Positions 44,618 to 54,855 of a stretch of DNA of 64,000 nt are shown piece by piece. The translations under genes were made by a program, and so were the position numbers. Source of the stretch: Actinomycetota bacterium (lineage in GTDB: Bacteria; Actinomycetota; Actinomycetes; Nanopelagicales; Nanopelagicaceae). Position 1 is the first letter of the stretch, and each line of letters opens with the position of its first letter. Location of the stretch: positions 1 through 64,000 of the forward strand of contig JACMQL010000006.1 of the NCBI GenBank assembly GCA_014377015.1, read 5' to 3'. Under the pieces are notes generated by a model. The model ran no database searches. It saw only the letters and a list, made by a program, of their open reading frames with translations, and was not told the DNA's origin.

Positions 44618-45193
44618 TCAACCAGCTGCAGTCAGTTTTGCATAGTGAATGAGGGCTTGACCGTACTTTCTTTGGCGCATTGGCTCCAATCCCGTCGGCC
44701 AATTCAGATCTTCGCTGCGATTGCCTCTTTCAACCGCAACGACCGACCCTGGTTTGAGGAAATCGCCCGCGAAAAGAAGTTGCAGACATTTATTGAGATC
44801 AGAATCAGCGAATTCGTAAGGAGGGTCAATGTAGATGATGTCGTACTTATCCGGTGATACCCCTTCTAGAAACTTCTGAACCGGCATCGCGTATGCGTGA
44901 AAGTCACCAAGGGCTCCACTCTTGGACACTAACTCAGCATTTGTTCGAATTGTTCGCATTGCTAATTCATCTTTTTCAACTGCATGAACGAGGGCTGCTC
45001 CGCGCGAAAGAGCCTCAAGTCCGATCGCACCTGAACCTGCGAATAAATCCAGAAAATTGAGACCGACGAAATCTCCAAATTCTGAGAGTAAGGAGGAAAA
45101 GAGTCCTTCGCGCGCTCGATCAGATGTTGGGCGAGTGGCGCCCGCAACTGATGAGAGAGTTCGACCTTTAGCCAATCCTGCGATAATTCTCAT
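44618..45193 (-). CDS. rsmD: 16S rRNA (guanine(966)-N2)-methyltransferase RsmD
   Basis: A 191-residue SAM methyltransferase. RIIAGLAKGRTLSSVAG starts it, TSDRAREGLFSSL (about 23-35) follows, the SAM site is FLDLFAGSGAIGLEALSRGA (about 47-66), and the catalytic IYIDPPYEF is at about 120-128. It methylates G966 of 16S rRNA. It sits between recG and coaD. Confidence 0.93.
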   Translation of the reverse strand: MRIIAGLAKGRTLSSVAGATRPTSDRAREGLFSSLLSEFGDFVGLNFLDLFAGSGAIGLEALSRGAALVHAVEKDELAMRTIRTNAELVSKSGALGDFHAYAMPVQKFLEGVSPDKYDIIYIDPPYEFADSDLNKCLQLLFAGDFLKPGSVVAVERGNRSEDLNWPTGLEPMRQRKYGQALIHYAKLTAAG

Positions 45194-45208
45194 AGGACAA
45201 TTGTACTT

Positions 45209-47380
45209 TCAACCTTTATCGATAAATTCCGCAGCTTCATCGCGTTGCAGGACACGAAGCGTGCCCGCCAATTCTGGGTATTGGATCATTTGCGGATCCG
45301 AGTCAATGACCGATTGGGCGTCTGCGCGGGCTTGATCAATAAGTTTTTCATCCCGTAATACGCGCAAAAGACGCAGATGCGATTTGGTGCCAGACTGACT
45401 GGCACCAAGGACATCACCTTCGCGGCGCTGCTCTAAATCGACACGGGATAACTCAAATCCATCTTGGGTGGATGCGACCGCATCCAGGCGAATTCGTGCA
45501 GATGATTCGGGTTCGGCATTTGTGACAAGCAAGCAAAGTCCTGGCGAAGTGCCACGTCCCACGCGACCGCGCAGTTGATGGAGTTGCGATACACCAAAAC
45601 GATCAGCATCCATCACGACCATAATTGTTGCATTCGGAACGTCGACTCCTACTTCAATAACAGTCGTAGAAACGAGAACGTCGATCTGACCCTTGCCAAA
45701 TGCAATCATCGTCGTCTCCTTCTCTTCATTACTGAGTTGACCGTGCATGAGCGCTAAGCGCAGCCCAGCGAGTGGACCAGCATGGAGTCGCGGTGCTAAT
45801 TCTTCGACGGAAGTAAGGTCATTGGACTTCACGCCGAAAAGAAAATCCATGTCAGCATTGGATGTCGAATCCGCCGTGATGCGCGGTGCAACTATGTATG
45901 CCTGATGTCCCTGCGCAACTTCCTCTCTTATACGTGACCACGCGCGTTCGACATACATTGGTTTTTCCAGCGCTGGAATAACGTGGGTCGTAATCGGAGC
46001 CCGACCAAGTGGAAGCTCGCGCAAAGTGGAAATATCCAAATCTCCAAAGACGGTCATTGCCACGGTGCGCGGTATGGGAGTTGCTGTCATCACTAATACA
46101 TGAGGAGGAAATTCTGCTTTGGACTTGAGCGCATCCCTTTGCTCAACGCCGAACCTGTGCTGCTCATCGATCACAATTAGTCCCAAATCTGCAAATGCCA
46201 TGCTTTCACTCAAAAGTGCGTGAGTTCCGACCACAATTCCAGCTTCGCCTGAGGAGGCTTGCATGTGTGCTTCACGTCGAGCAGGTGCGCTGAGCGAGCC
46301 GGTAATGAGAGTCACTTGTGTAGAGCCTTCTGCCGAACCCAACATTCCACCGTGCCCTAGATTTCCTAGCATGGATGAAATCGTTCGATAGTGCTGCTGG
46401 GCCAATACTTCTGTTGGCGCCAGCAAGGCTGCCTGCCCCCCCGTGTCGACAACTGCGAGCATCGCGCGAAGTGCAACGATGGTTTTTCCCGATCCAACTT
46501 CACCCTGCAAGAGTCGGTGCATCGGATGTGGCTGCGCTAAATCATTCTCAATTTCTGCGATCACATCTTTCTGGCCACCAGTTAATTCGAAAGGCAATGT
46601 GAGGTCGAACTGATCCAGCAGGCCGCCTTGTCTCGTCGGACGAGCCGTTGCTTTGAGTGCGCGTAATTCGGCTTTGCGAACTATTAAAAGAAGTTGCAGC
46701 AGAAATGCCTCGTCGTATGTCAGTCTGGCACGCCCTCGTTCTGCATCACTTAGTTCCTTCGGCTGATGCAACCCGATCAAAGCATCTCGCAAGGAAGGAA
46801 AATTGTGTTCCTTCCTGATTTGCTCAGGTAGGTAGTCGCTAATTTCATCCAATGCACCAAGGGCAAGCGCGATGCACTGCGCAACTTTCCATGAAGGCAT
46901 TTTAGAAGTCGCCGGATAAACAGGGAGGTACTTGCCCGCAAATTCATCAATAGCTCCGTCAACATCGGCACCATCCGGAATCAACTCATAATCTGGGTGT
47001 GCGAGCTGTCGCTTGCCGTTAAAGAGTCCCACCTTGCCAGCAAAAAGTCCTTGTCTCCCGACCCGCAACTCCTTCTCGCGCCAAGCTTGATTGAAAAAAG
47101 TCAGCGACAACTTGCCGTTGCCGTCCGTCACAACCACTTCCAGAATGCTCCCCTTTTTGCCTTGCAACGGTCGAGACTTCGCGCTGAAAACTTCCGCGAG
47201 AATCGTCACCTCATCATCGGCGTTGAGGGCTGAAATATCCGTGAGCTCGCCCCGCACCATGTAACGGCGTGGATAATGTCGTAGTAAATCTTCAACAGTG
47301 TGCGCACCAATGCCAGTTTCTAAAGCTTTCGCGGTGCGATCACCCAGAACATTTACAAGTTTGGTCACTAGGCTGGCCAT
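45209..47380 (-). CDS. recG: ATP-dependent DNA helicase RecG
   Basis: The 723-residue helicase reverses stalled replication forks. An N-terminal wedge domain with an OB fold (about 50-160) contains LRHYPRRYMVRGELTDI. The helicase core has GEVGSGKTIVALRAML (about 291-306), the DEQH box VIDEQHRFGVEQRDAL, MTATPIPRTVAMTVFGDLD (about 433-451), and the C-terminal helicase part ending QLHQLRGRVGRGTSPGLCLL (about 597-616). Length is normal. It is followed by rsmD. Confidence 0.95.
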   Translation of the reverse strand: MASLVTKLVNVLGDRTAKALETGIGAHTVEDLLRHYPRRYMVRGELTDISALNADDEVTILAEVFSAKSRPLQGKKGSILEVVVTDGNGKLSLTFFNQAWREKELRVGRQGLFAGKVGLFNGKRQLAHPDYELIPDGADVDGAIDEFAGKYLPVYPATSKMPSWKVAQCIALALGALDEISDYLPEQIRKEHNFPSLRDALIGLHQPKELSDAERGRARLTYDEAFLLQLLLIVRKAELRALKATARPTRQGGLLDQFDLTLPFELTGGQKDVIAEIENDLAQPHPMHRLLQGEVGSGKTIVALRAMLAVVDTGGQAALLAPTEVLAQQHYRTISSMLGNLGHGGMLGSAEGSTQVTLITGSLSAPARREAHMQASSGEAGIVVGTHALLSESMAFADLGLIVIDEQHRFGVEQRDALKSKAEFPPHVLVMTATPIPRTVAMTVFGDLDISTLRELPLGRAPITTHVIPALEKPMYVERAWSRIREEVAQGHQAYIVAPRITADSTSNADMDFLFGVKSNDLTSVEELAPRLHAGPLAGLRLALMHGQLSNEEKETTMIAFGKGQIDVLVSTTVIEVGVDVPNATIMVVMDADRFGVSQLHQLRGRVGRGTSPGLCLLVTNAEPESSARIRLDAVASTQDGFELSRVDLEQRREGDVLGASQSGTKSHLRLLRVLRDEKLIDQARADAQSVIDSDPQMIQYPELAGTLRVLQRDEAAEFIDKG

Positions 47381-47410
47381 GCACTTATCCTCTCGCAGTC
47401 GGGCATCTCA

Positions 47411-48970
47411 TCAACGCTCTAGGACCAAGGTCGCGGAACCATTCTTCCAACCGGAGTGCGTGATCACGATTAAAGTGCGACCTGAGTTTAGAATGCGTTC
47501 TTCAAGTCGAGAAGCGAGGCCTTCGTCTAGATGTTCTGTCGGTTCATCCAGGATCAGAATTTGCGCTCGGGAAAGCAATGCGCGCGCGAGATTGAGACGC
47601 TTGGCTTCGCCTCCAGATAGCGCACGACCGAAAGTTCCAAGCAGGTTGTCGAGTCCGTCAGCCATCTCCTTCACCAAAGCATCCATCTCGACGATGGCAA
47701 GAACCTGCATAAGCTCCTCGTCGGTCGCCATTGGTGCGGCGATCTTTAAATTCTCGCGCAGCGATGTGTTGAAAATGTGGCCACTTTGCAATCCTCCCGC
47801 AATGTGGTCTGAAAGGTTAGCAACAGAGCGAAGGTCCACTCCATCAAGAAGGATCTCTCCGTCATAGTCGAGCAACCCAAGCAACGCCATCCCCAATGTA
47901 GATTTCCCGCTACCACTTCTACCCCTAATGATCAGCGACTCGCCTCGATTCAGAGTAAAGGAGACTGGCTGCATAAAGTGATCTCCAGGTTGCCATTTCA
48001 CCTGCACGGAGCGGGCGGCTAGCGCAGAAATTGGCGAGGAAACTTCTTGCAAATGAGGAGGTGCCGATACTTCACGCGATTCGATGGCTGCAATCTCTGA
48101 CTTTGCAAGTAATAGCTTTCCAGCACCGAAAAGATTTGGATACAGCGCGATGATTGCCTCGAAAAGTATCAGTGGGAGAAAAATCAGCATCGTGACTTGT
48201 ACCGCTGGAATTTCGGGCGAAAGTTTTTCCACCATATAAGCAAGGGAAAGAAGTGTGAATCCCATTACTGCCACAAAGAGGAACTGAAAGAACAGGCTGA
48301 GATCAGCCAATCTTTTCTCCTCGCACATGATTTGGTTTTCAATATCTGCTACCCGACTAATCCGCTCTTCCAAATAGCCGTATAACTGTGCCTCAAGAAA
48401 ACCCTGCCCAGCTTGCTGAATTAGGAGCGCATATTCGCTTTCATGACTCTCGATTCGACGGGCGATGTTTTCGCACTTGCGCAGGACTATCCGAGGTATT
48501 GCTACGAGCAGTAAGAGGATTACGGGAACGGTAACAAAAAGGGATTCAGGTTGAATCCATGCACCAAGCCCGGCTCCGGTGCAAAGTGAAATTGCGGCGG
48601 CGGCATGCGGCAAGGTAATTCTAAGTTCATACTCTTGCGCGCGTTCGACGTCATCAACTAACCGTTTGACCAGCGTGCCAGATCCCAAATCTCGAATTAA
48701 CTCAATTGGCCTAGCTGTAATCTTCTCGAAAAGTCGTACTCGCAAGGCTGTCAACCGATCAAAGATGCTCTTGTGGCTCGTCAGTCTCTCCGTGTATCTG
48801 CTAACCGAACGAGCGATACCGAAAAACCTTACGCCCACTATTGCGATGCTCAATGTAAGTAGCGGCGGATGAAAAGAGGCCATCGTGATCAACCATGCAC
48901 TGCTTAATGTGAGGCCAATGCCGCTTACGTATGCCGCCCCGCTCAAGAAATACGGAATTATGCGCTTCAT
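47411..48970 (-). CDS. cydC: CydC subunit of the heterodimeric thiol ABC exporter
   Basis: CydDC exports glutathione or cysteine-type thiols needed to assemble cytochrome bd. This 519-residue half-transporter has six membrane segments in the first 300 residues, then the ATPase with GRSGSGKSTLGMALLG (about 356-371), LSGGEAKRLNLARALL (about 454-469) and ILILDEPTEHLDE (about 473-485). ATG 48970 gives an ATGA overlap with the cydD stop; a longer frame to 48991 is not needed. Confidence 0.92.
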   Translation of the reverse strand: MKRIIPYFLSGAAYVSGIGLTLSSAWLITMASFHPPLLTLSIAIVGVRFFGIARSVSRYTERLTSHKSIFDRLTALRVRLFEKITARPIELIRDLGSGTLVKRLVDDVERAQEYELRITLPHAAAAISLCTGAGLGAWIQPESLFVTVPVILLLLVAIPRIVLRKCENIARRIESHESEYALLIQQAGQGFLEAQLYGYLEERISRVADIENQIMCEEKRLADLSLFFQFLFVAVMGFTLLSLAYMVEKLSPEIPAVQVTMLIFLPLILFEAIIALYPNLFGAGKLLLAKSEIAAIESREVSAPPHLQEVSSPISALAARSVQVKWQPGDHFMQPVSFTLNRGESLIIRGRSGSGKSTLGMALLGLLDYDGEILLDGVDLRSVANLSDHIAGGLQSGHIFNTSLRENLKIAAPMATDEELMQVLAIVEMDALVKEMADGLDNLLGTFGRALSGGEAKRLNLARALLSRAQILILDEPTEHLDEGLASRLEERILNSGRTLIVITHSGWKNGSATLVLER

Positions 48971-50598
48971 TGGCGCGCTCTTTCCACGCACAAAACCTGG
49001 TCTTGCGCCAGCGCAACTCCAGCGTCATGTGTAATACAGATGACCATCGCGCCTTGAGCTTGGGCAACGCGAAGAGCCTCCATGATCTTGCGGGCGCTCT
49101 CTGAATCCAAATCAGCGGTGGGTTCATCTGCAATGATCAACGCAGGTTTTCGAAGCAGGGCGCGCGCCACCGCGATGCGGCGAATTTGACCACCAGAGGC
49201 TGAATGCCCCTGCTCCCCGCCACGGCCGATTGCAGTATCCAAGCCTTGCGGCAATTCATCGATGCGCAACCCTGCCTGAAGTAAAGATGTTTCAATTTCA
49301 AAATCACTGATATCTGCAACTAGCAATTGAAATTGATCTCGCACTGTGCCATATGCCAACTGTGGATTTTGCGGAATCCATCCCACGTCTTTCTGCCACT
49401 CTCGCGCGACTTCGGCTTGCAGCAGTTGATCGCCGTCCGCAGATTTGATCATCACATTTGCACCAAATCTAGTGCCAAGTAGATGTTGGGAAAAGGTCGT
49501 CTTGCCGATTCCAGATTCGCCAGAGATAAAAAGCATCCCGCCGCGCGAAATTGAACCCGCCGCGAAGAATACTTTCTGCCCGCCCTCCCTTTCGAATATC
49601 CAGTCTTGCCATGAAACTCCCGATGTCTCTTTCCTCTCAAATCTCATTGCGCTGTTGCCTGCCGCACTTGGCGCCACTGCAAACTGCGAAATCTCATTGA
49701 GGGCCTGCGTGCCATCTTGCGAGGCATGAAAGAGTGAGGCGGCATTTCTCACGGGAGAATACACATCTGGTGCCAGAATTAAAATAACTAGGGCGGATTT
49801 GAAATCAATCGAGGCCCCAACTAGACGCAAACCAACTGATACCGCGATGACTGCCACTGAGAGCGTTGCAATTAACTCAAGGGCAAAAGCAGAAAGAAAG
49901 GAGATGCGCAGAACTTGCATGGTTTCTACCGTGTACTTCTCGCCCATTTCGGCGATGCGAACGGATTGAGTGGCGTTGCGGCCGAAGATCTTCAGAGTTG
50001 CAAAACCGCGCAAAGAATCTTCGAAATACCGTGACAGCGTCCCAAGACTCTGCCATTTTCGCGCCACCGAATCGGCAGAGTAGCGTCCTATAAGCGCGCC
50101 AAAGAGCGGGATCAAAGGCAGCGTAACAAGGGCAATAACTCCCGAAAGTGCGTCTTTAAAAAAGATAAAGCCGATGACTACGAGCGGGACGATGGAGGCG
50201 GAAATTACTTGTGGAATAAATCGACCAAGATACACATCCAATGAGTTGAGACCCTTGGTAAGAATTGTGCTGAGTTGAGCCGACGATACTTCTGAGTAGG
50301 TCGCCACGCGCACGGTTACCTGAGAGCGCAATTCCCTCTTCATTTCCAGAGCCTTCACCATGCACCATTTTTCAAAACCCGGCTGAAAAAGAGCGCGCAA
50401 GATCCACAGAGCAGCCAAGTAAGCGAGATAGGTGGGGACGCCGGATGTACGCCCCGTGATTCGAGCGACAACCTCAGCGATAAGCAATCCGTTTACCACG
50501 ACCACAAGAGACCAGATGCAAGCAGCCACAATTGAAGCTACAAATAATCTGCGGCCGCCGCTTAGTGAAAGCAACAGCCGCAGCTCACTTGATTTCAT
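48967..50598 (-). CDS. cydD: CydD subunit of the heterodimeric thiol ABC exporter
   Basis: The 543-residue partner of CydC. After a six-helix membrane part it has GESGIGKTTFSQHLLG (about 358-373), the signature ASGGQIRRIAVARALL (about 460-475) with ASGGQ in place of LSGGQ, and LIIADEPTADLD (about 479-490). It starts by a four-base overlap with the cydB stop. Order cydA-B-D-C is the standard actinobacterial operon. Confidence 0.92.
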   Translation of the reverse strand: MKSSELRLLLSLSGGRRLFVASIVAACIWSLVVVVNGLLIAEVVARITGRTSGVPTYLAYLAALWILRALFQPGFEKWCMVKALEMKRELRSQVTVRVATYSEVSSAQLSTILTKGLNSLDVYLGRFIPQVISASIVPLVVIGFIFFKDALSGVIALVTLPLIPLFGALIGRYSADSVARKWQSLGTLSRYFEDSLRGFATLKIFGRNATQSVRIAEMGEKYTVETMQVLRISFLSAFALELIATLSVAVIAVSVGLRLVGASIDFKSALVILILAPDVYSPVRNAASLFHASQDGTQALNEISQFAVAPSAAGNSAMRFERKETSGVSWQDWIFEREGGQKVFFAAGSISRGGMLFISGESGIGKTTFSQHLLGTRFGANVMIKSADGDQLLQAEVAREWQKDVGWIPQNPQLAYGTVRDQFQLLVADISDFEIETSLLQAGLRIDELPQGLDTAIGRGGEQGHSASGGQIRRIAVARALLRKPALIIADEPTADLDSESARKIMEALRVAQAQGAMVICITHDAGVALAQDQVLCVERARQ

Positions 50599-51641
50599 TG
50601 ACTCAATGTATCGAGAATTCCTCGCTCAGGGTGCTGGATCTGAGAAGCGCTCACGCGCTTTCTAAAGACCCAGTAAGTCCAACCCTGGTAGACCAACACA
50701 AGTGGTGTCATTACTACAGCCACGATGGTCATGACCTTCAAGGTGTAGTCGGTGCTCGATGCATTCGTGATCGTCAGGTCGAATTGTGACCCTAGCGAAC
50801 TTGGCATTACACGTGGGTAAAGAGCCACGAACAATCCACTCACGAATGTGGCAATCGCCAAAGAAGAGAAAATAAATGCATATCCTTCGCGGACTTTGAA
50901 ATTTGCAAACATTCCAGCGACCCATAGCAGGGCAGTCAGAATCGAAAGTGTCGCGAATTTCGCATTGCGTTCTGGAAGCATGAGATTTGACCACACTAGG
51001 AAAATAACCGCGGCCACGGCGGCCACCAAACCAATCTTGATCGCCAGAGCGTGCGCCCTATCGCGAATCTCCCCAGCAGTCTTAAGTGCAAGGAAGTGCG
51101 CACCATGTGTGAGAAATACTGTAAGAGTGACCACTCCACCCAAAAGCGCATATGGATTAAGGAGATTGAAGAAACCTCCTACATATTCGATCGAACCGGT
51201 GCTGGATTTCTCCAATGGAACACCGCGAACGATGTTTGCAAATGCCACACCCCAGAGAAGTGCAGGAATTGCGCTGCTGATGAGGATTGCAATATCCCAA
51301 CGTTGACGCCATTGGGCTTTCCCATATTTGCTTCGATATTCGAAGGCTACGCCGCGCACAATTAACCCGACCAGGATGAGGAAAAGTGGCAGGTAGAAAC
51401 CACTAAATAACGTTGCATACCACTCTGGGAACGCGGCAAAGGTTGCGCCTCCCGCAACTAATACCCAAACTTCATTTCCGTCCCACACTGGTCCAAGCGT
51501 TGTCAGAACGGCGCGCCTATCTGCTTCATTGCGCGAAACAAAAGGTATAAGCATTCCGACTCCGAAGTCGAATCCTTCCAAGATGAAGTACCCGATCCAA
51601 AGAACAGCGATCAGCAGAAACCAGGCTGTTTGAAATGACAT
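50595..51641 (-). CDS. cydB: Cytochrome bd ubiquinol/menaquinol oxidase subunit II
   Basis: The 348-residue membrane protein has about nine helices. WIGYFILEGFDFGVGMLIPF (about 16-35) and TTLGPVWDGNEVWVLVAGGA (about 47-66) are family signatures, the latter with the acidic Asp-Gly-Asn-Glu-Val loop near the haem site. It has no haem ligands of its own and holds CydA. It is second in the operon. Confidence 0.95.
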   Translation of the reverse strand: MSFQTAWFLLIAVLWIGYFILEGFDFGVGMLIPFVSRNEADRRAVLTTLGPVWDGNEVWVLVAGGATFAAFPEWYATLFSGFYLPLFLILVGLIVRGVAFEYRSKYGKAQWRQRWDIAILISSAIPALLWGVAFANIVRGVPLEKSSTGSIEYVGGFFNLLNPYALLGGVVTLTVFLTHGAHFLALKTAGEIRDRAHALAIKIGLVAAVAAVIFLVWSNLMLPERNAKFATLSILTALLWVAGMFANFKVREGYAFIFSSLAIATFVSGLFVALYPRVMPSSLGSQFDLTITNASSTDYTLKVMTIVAVVMTPLVLVYQGWTYWVFRKRVSASQIQHPERGILDTLSQ

Positions 51642-51665
51642 TTTCCCGATCCTCTCTTGTGGTCT

Positions 51666-53069
51666 CTAGTACGACATCACTAGTGGGCGGTCGTCGGCAC
51701 CGCCGACAGTTGAAACTTCATGTTCAATCTCTTGTCGTGGTCCGATTTGAATTGTCTTAAGAATGAGTCCGACCTCGATAAATGCCAACACTCCATACAG
51801 AAGAGTGAAAACGATCATCGTAAAGAGGACTGCGCCCGCCGAAACAACGGGGCTAACTCCGTCGGCCGTTTTGATGAGACCAAATACCGCCCATGGCTGA
51901 CGCGCCGTTTCAGTAAAGATCCAACCGAATGAGATCGCGGCTAAAGGAAGGAAGGGCAACGAAATCATTGCTGGACCGAACCACTTTCCATGTGGTGTGC
52001 CGCCCTTACGCATTTGATACAGAGCTAGGAGCGCGAAAAAGACCCCAATAAATCCGAAGCCCATCATCAAGCGGAACGACCAATAAGCCAAAGGAATATT
52101 CGGTTTGTAGTTTCCGGGTCCGTACTTCTCTTCGTAACTCTTCTGAAGATCGTTCACACCTTCAACAACGCCTTTGAAATTTCCGGTGGAGAGGAAGGAG
52201 AGCGCGGAAGGGATGTCAATTTGGAAAACTGAACGAGATCCGTCCAAACTACCAATAGTAAGAAGTGAGAACGGCGCTGAATCAGTTGTGTTGTACAACG
52301 CTTCTGCAGCCGCCATCTTCATTGGTTGCTGTTCGGTCATGACGCGAGAGGTGAGGTCACCTGAGACGCCGATGAAAATGAAACTTATGACCATTGTGAT
52401 CAAGCCCAACTTCATAGTCGGGCGCGCCATCTCAATGTCCTTTTTCTTGATGATCAACCAAGCAGAAACGCCCGCAACAAAGGCCGCCCCGCTAAATGCG
52501 GCTGATGGAATCGTATGGAAGAAGGTGACAAGGGTGGTCTTCTGCGTTAAAACCGCGACTATGTCCGTAAGTTCTGCGCGACCTTTTTCAAGGTTCATGG
52601 TGTAACCGACTGGATGTTGCATCCAAGAGTTGGCAGCCAAGATGAAGTAAGCCGACAACAACGTGCCAGTGGCGGCAACCCAAATTGAGGCGAGGTGAAG
52701 TTTCTTAGGCAGTCTGTCCCAACCGAAAATCCATAGTCCTAAGAAGGTGCTCTCGAGGAAGAAAGCCAATAGGCCCTCCATCGCCAGCGGAGCCCCGAAA
52801 ATATCTCCGACGAAGCGGGAATAGGAGGACCAGTTCATTCCAAATTGGAATTCCTGAACGATGCCAGTGACCACGCCGATGGCAAAATTAATAAGAAATA
52901 GGCGACCGAAAAATTTGGTCGCTCTTAGGTACTTCAACTTAGCGGTGCGATACCAAGCACTCTGGAGACCGGCGACAAGAAAGGCCATGCCGATCGTGAT
53001 AGGTACGAAGAGGAAGTGATACACAGTTGTGATGGCAAACTGCCACCGCGCAAGATCCAAGGAACTCAT
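51666..53069 (-). CDS. cydA: Cytochrome bd oxidase subunit I
   Basis: The 467-residue haem-bearing subunit. LARWQFAITTVYHFLFVPIT (about 6-25) carries the high-spin haem His, and GNYKPNIPLAYWSFRLMMGF (about 317-336) follows a short Q loop. NSWMQHPVGYTMN (about 147-159) and EFQFGMNWSSYSRFVGDIFG (about 68-87) are family signatures. The oxidase reduces O2 with high affinity, suited to low oxygen. It is the first gene of cydABDC. The upstream gap to rpmB (53070-53357) holds the two divergent promoters; no certain operator was found there. Confidence 0.95.
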   Translation of the reverse strand: MSSLDLARWQFAITTVYHFLFVPITIGMAFLVAGLQSAWYRTAKLKYLRATKFFGRLFLINFAIGVVTGIVQEFQFGMNWSSYSRFVGDIFGAPLAMEGLLAFFLESTFLGLWIFGWDRLPKKLHLASIWVAATGTLLSAYFILAANSWMQHPVGYTMNLEKGRAELTDIVAVLTQKTTLVTFFHTIPSAAFSGAAFVAGVSAWLIIKKKDIEMARPTMKLGLITMVISFIFIGVSGDLTSRVMTEQQPMKMAAAEALYNTTDSAPFSLLTIGSLDGSRSVFQIDIPSALSFLSTGNFKGVVEGVNDLQKSYEEKYGPGNYKPNIPLAYWSFRLMMGFGFIGVFFALLALYQMRKGGTPHGKWFGPAMISLPFLPLAAISFGWIFTETARQPWAVFGLIKTADGVSPVVSAGAVLFTMIVFTLLYGVLAFIEVGLILKTIQIGPRQEIEHEVSTVGGADDRPLVMSY

Positions 53070-53357
53070 AACTCTCTCCCTTTAACCGAACTGAAAACGC
53101 CAGCCCGTGAACTAGCCCTGCTGCCAATCCATGCCCCAATTCTCACCGCCGCTAACCTTGCAGCGCGAGAGACTGGCTGTGGCAACTCTCACGCCAAGCA
53201 CTGATCACGCTCAGATATATAAGAGTTAGCACTCATTCACGCTCATATTTCCGATTTATCCTCTCGATTCGCCACTGCGCCTGTGAAACGCTAACCTTGG
53301 CTTCGTTCTCGAGCACGACTTAAGTGTTCATAATTGGTGTGAGTATGAGGAGTAATG

Positions 53358-53543
53358 ATGGCTGCAACATGCGATATCTGTGGCAAAGGCCCCAGCTTTG
53401 GCAACAATGTCTCTCACTCCGAGGTTAAGACTCGTCGCCGTTGGAATCCAAACATCCAGCGCGTGCGTACGCTCATAGGCGGAACCGCTAAGCGTCAAAA
53501 TGTCTGCACTTCGTGCTTAAAGGCTGGCAAAGTCTCCCGCTAG
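53358..53543 (+). CDS. rpmB: 50S ribosomal protein bL28
   Basis: A 61-residue ribosomal protein with the start [23 protein letters not shown] 53358 is six bases after GAGGAG; the adjacent ATG 53355 is too close to it. Both zinc cysteine pairs, CDIC and CTSC, are kept. A CATAAT box at 53329-53334 is a likely -10 element. It ends 26 bases from the convergent thiL end. Confidence 0.95.
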   Translation: MAATCDICGKGPSFGNNVSHSEVKTRRRWNPNIQRVRTLIGGTAKRQNVCTSCLKAGKVSR

Positions 53544-53569
53544 ATTTTGAGTTCGTCATGAATGACGGA

Positions 53570-54502
53570 CTACCGAAAGTGTGTAAAACCGCGCGGCTTT
53601 CTTTCCAGGCCCGCTATCTCCACACCTTCTCCCGAAATCACTTCGCCCACGCGAATACCTGGCAACTTTTTCCCGGTCCCCAACATCACGTGATCTTCTC
53701 CCCCGGCGCCTACCCAATCCCACGGGTCTGCCTCGAGTTCCGCGGCAAGTTCTGCTAACTCGGCAAAATCCGTCGTGGCTTCGATCAACGAACGTTGGAA
53801 CAGCAGTTTCACACCAGATGCGTTTGCGATCTGTGGGGCTTGCGTGAGCAACCCGTCGCTCACATCGCAGAGTGCGTGCGCAAAACGAAATTCGCGCGAC
53901 ACCGCGTAGTCGAGAGTCGGCGCCCTGAACTGGGCGAGCGCCTTGTGCGCGTGCGCGGCGTTGGCGAGTGAGGTTGGATCAATTGTGTTGGTGAGAATAT
54001 GAAATCCTGCGGTAGACCAGCCTGGTAGCGACGAAAGAAAAATTTCATCGCCAACCTGCGCTCCAGAACGCAACACGGGAGTTCCGACGTGACCCAATGC
54101 GGCAATCGAAATCGTCACAACGTTACCGCGTACAACATCACCCCCAACCACAGTTGCATCACACTTGCGCGCCTCTTGATCTATCCCGATCGCCAATGAC
54201 TTAATCCATTCAAGGCTCTCGTTGCCAGTCAGAGCCACAGAGACCACGAGATGATCTGGCAGCGCGCCCATCGCATAAATGTCCGCAAGATTGGCTGCGG
54301 TAATCTTGCGGCCGATGTCAAATGCGCTCGACCACTCTCGTTTGAAATGCACGCCCTCCACTGCCATATCTGTCGTGATAACCGTGCGGTGCCCCGTAGT
54401 GACAACGGCTGCATCGTCACCGATTCCGACCAAGACTCGAGAATCGGGGCGGATGAATACGTTGGCAAACTCTGCAATTATCTGGCTCTCCGAGATATCC
54501 AC
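53570..54502 (-). CDS. thiL: Thiamine-monophosphate kinase ThiL
   Basis: The 310-residue kinase makes thiamine diphosphate, the cofactor used by the bkd E1. VGIGDDAAVV (about 21-30) and TTDMAVEGVHF (about 39-49) form the metal and nucleotide site, followed by AANLADIYAMGALPDHLVVS (about 66-85), ATVVGGDVVRGN (about 115-126) and CDVSDGLL (about 212-219). Length is normal. It is divergent from a small RAM-domain gene. Confidence 0.93.
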   Translation of the reverse strand: MDISESQIIAEFANVFIRPDSRVLVGIGDDAAVVTTGHRTVITTDMAVEGVHFKREWSSAFDIGRKITAANLADIYAMGALPDHLVVSVALTGNESLEWIKSLAIGIDQEARKCDATVVGGDVVRGNVVTISIAALGHVGTPVLRSGAQVGDEIFLSSLPGWSTAGFHILTNTIDPTSLANAAHAHKALAQFRAPTLDYAVSREFRFAHALCDVSDGLLTQAPQIANASGVKLLFQRSLIEATTDFAELAELAAELEADPWDWVGAGGEDHVMLGTGKKLPGIRVGEVISGEGVEIAGLERKPRGFTHFR

Positions 54503-54615
54503 CTGCTCAGCCTACGCGCCGAAAACCCCTGCCGCCCATCTCCAAAATGCGATACCGTCGCCATATAACTTTGTACGTGCGCGCGAACTAAGCGAACTTA
54601 GCGAGAGGATTTCCT

Positions 54616-54852
54616 ATGTCAGTACAGGCCTACATCTTGATTCAAACCGAGGTCGGGAAAGCATCGAGTGTTGCACACGCTGTATCAGCGATCGCGGGAG
54701 TTACATTGGCAGAAGGCGTCACCGGCCCCTACGACGTAATCATGCGCGCAGAAGCTCCCAGCATGGAGGAATTTGGTCGTGTGATCTTGTCCAAAGTGCA
54801 AGCAGTTGGTGGAATCACACGCACTTTGACTTGCCCAGTAACCAGCTATTAA
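54616..54852 (+). CDS. Stand-alone Lrp/AsnC ligand-binding (RAM) domain protein
   Basis: At 78 residues the protein is only the effector-binding domain of Lrp regulators (QAYILIQTEVGKASSVAHAV, then GPYDVIMRAEAPSMEEFGRV), with no DNA-binding helix-turn-helix. GAGAGGA lies about seven bases before ATG. Such stand-alone RAM proteins occur next to thiL in Actinobacteria and may bind amino acids, or assemble with full Lrp proteins to modify their response. It faces convergent ddl. Confidence 0.88.
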   Translation: MSVQAYILIQTEVGKASSVAHAVSAIAGVTLAEGVTGPYDVIMRAEAPSMEEFGRVILSKVQAVGGITRTLTCPVTSY

Positions 54853-54855
54853 TTA

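Noticed and set aside
53226-53234. TTAGCACTC, half of a CIRCE (HrcA) element
   Set aside because: The mirrored GAGTGCTAA half is missing within 9-12 bases, and the neighbours are cydA and rpmB, not chaperones.
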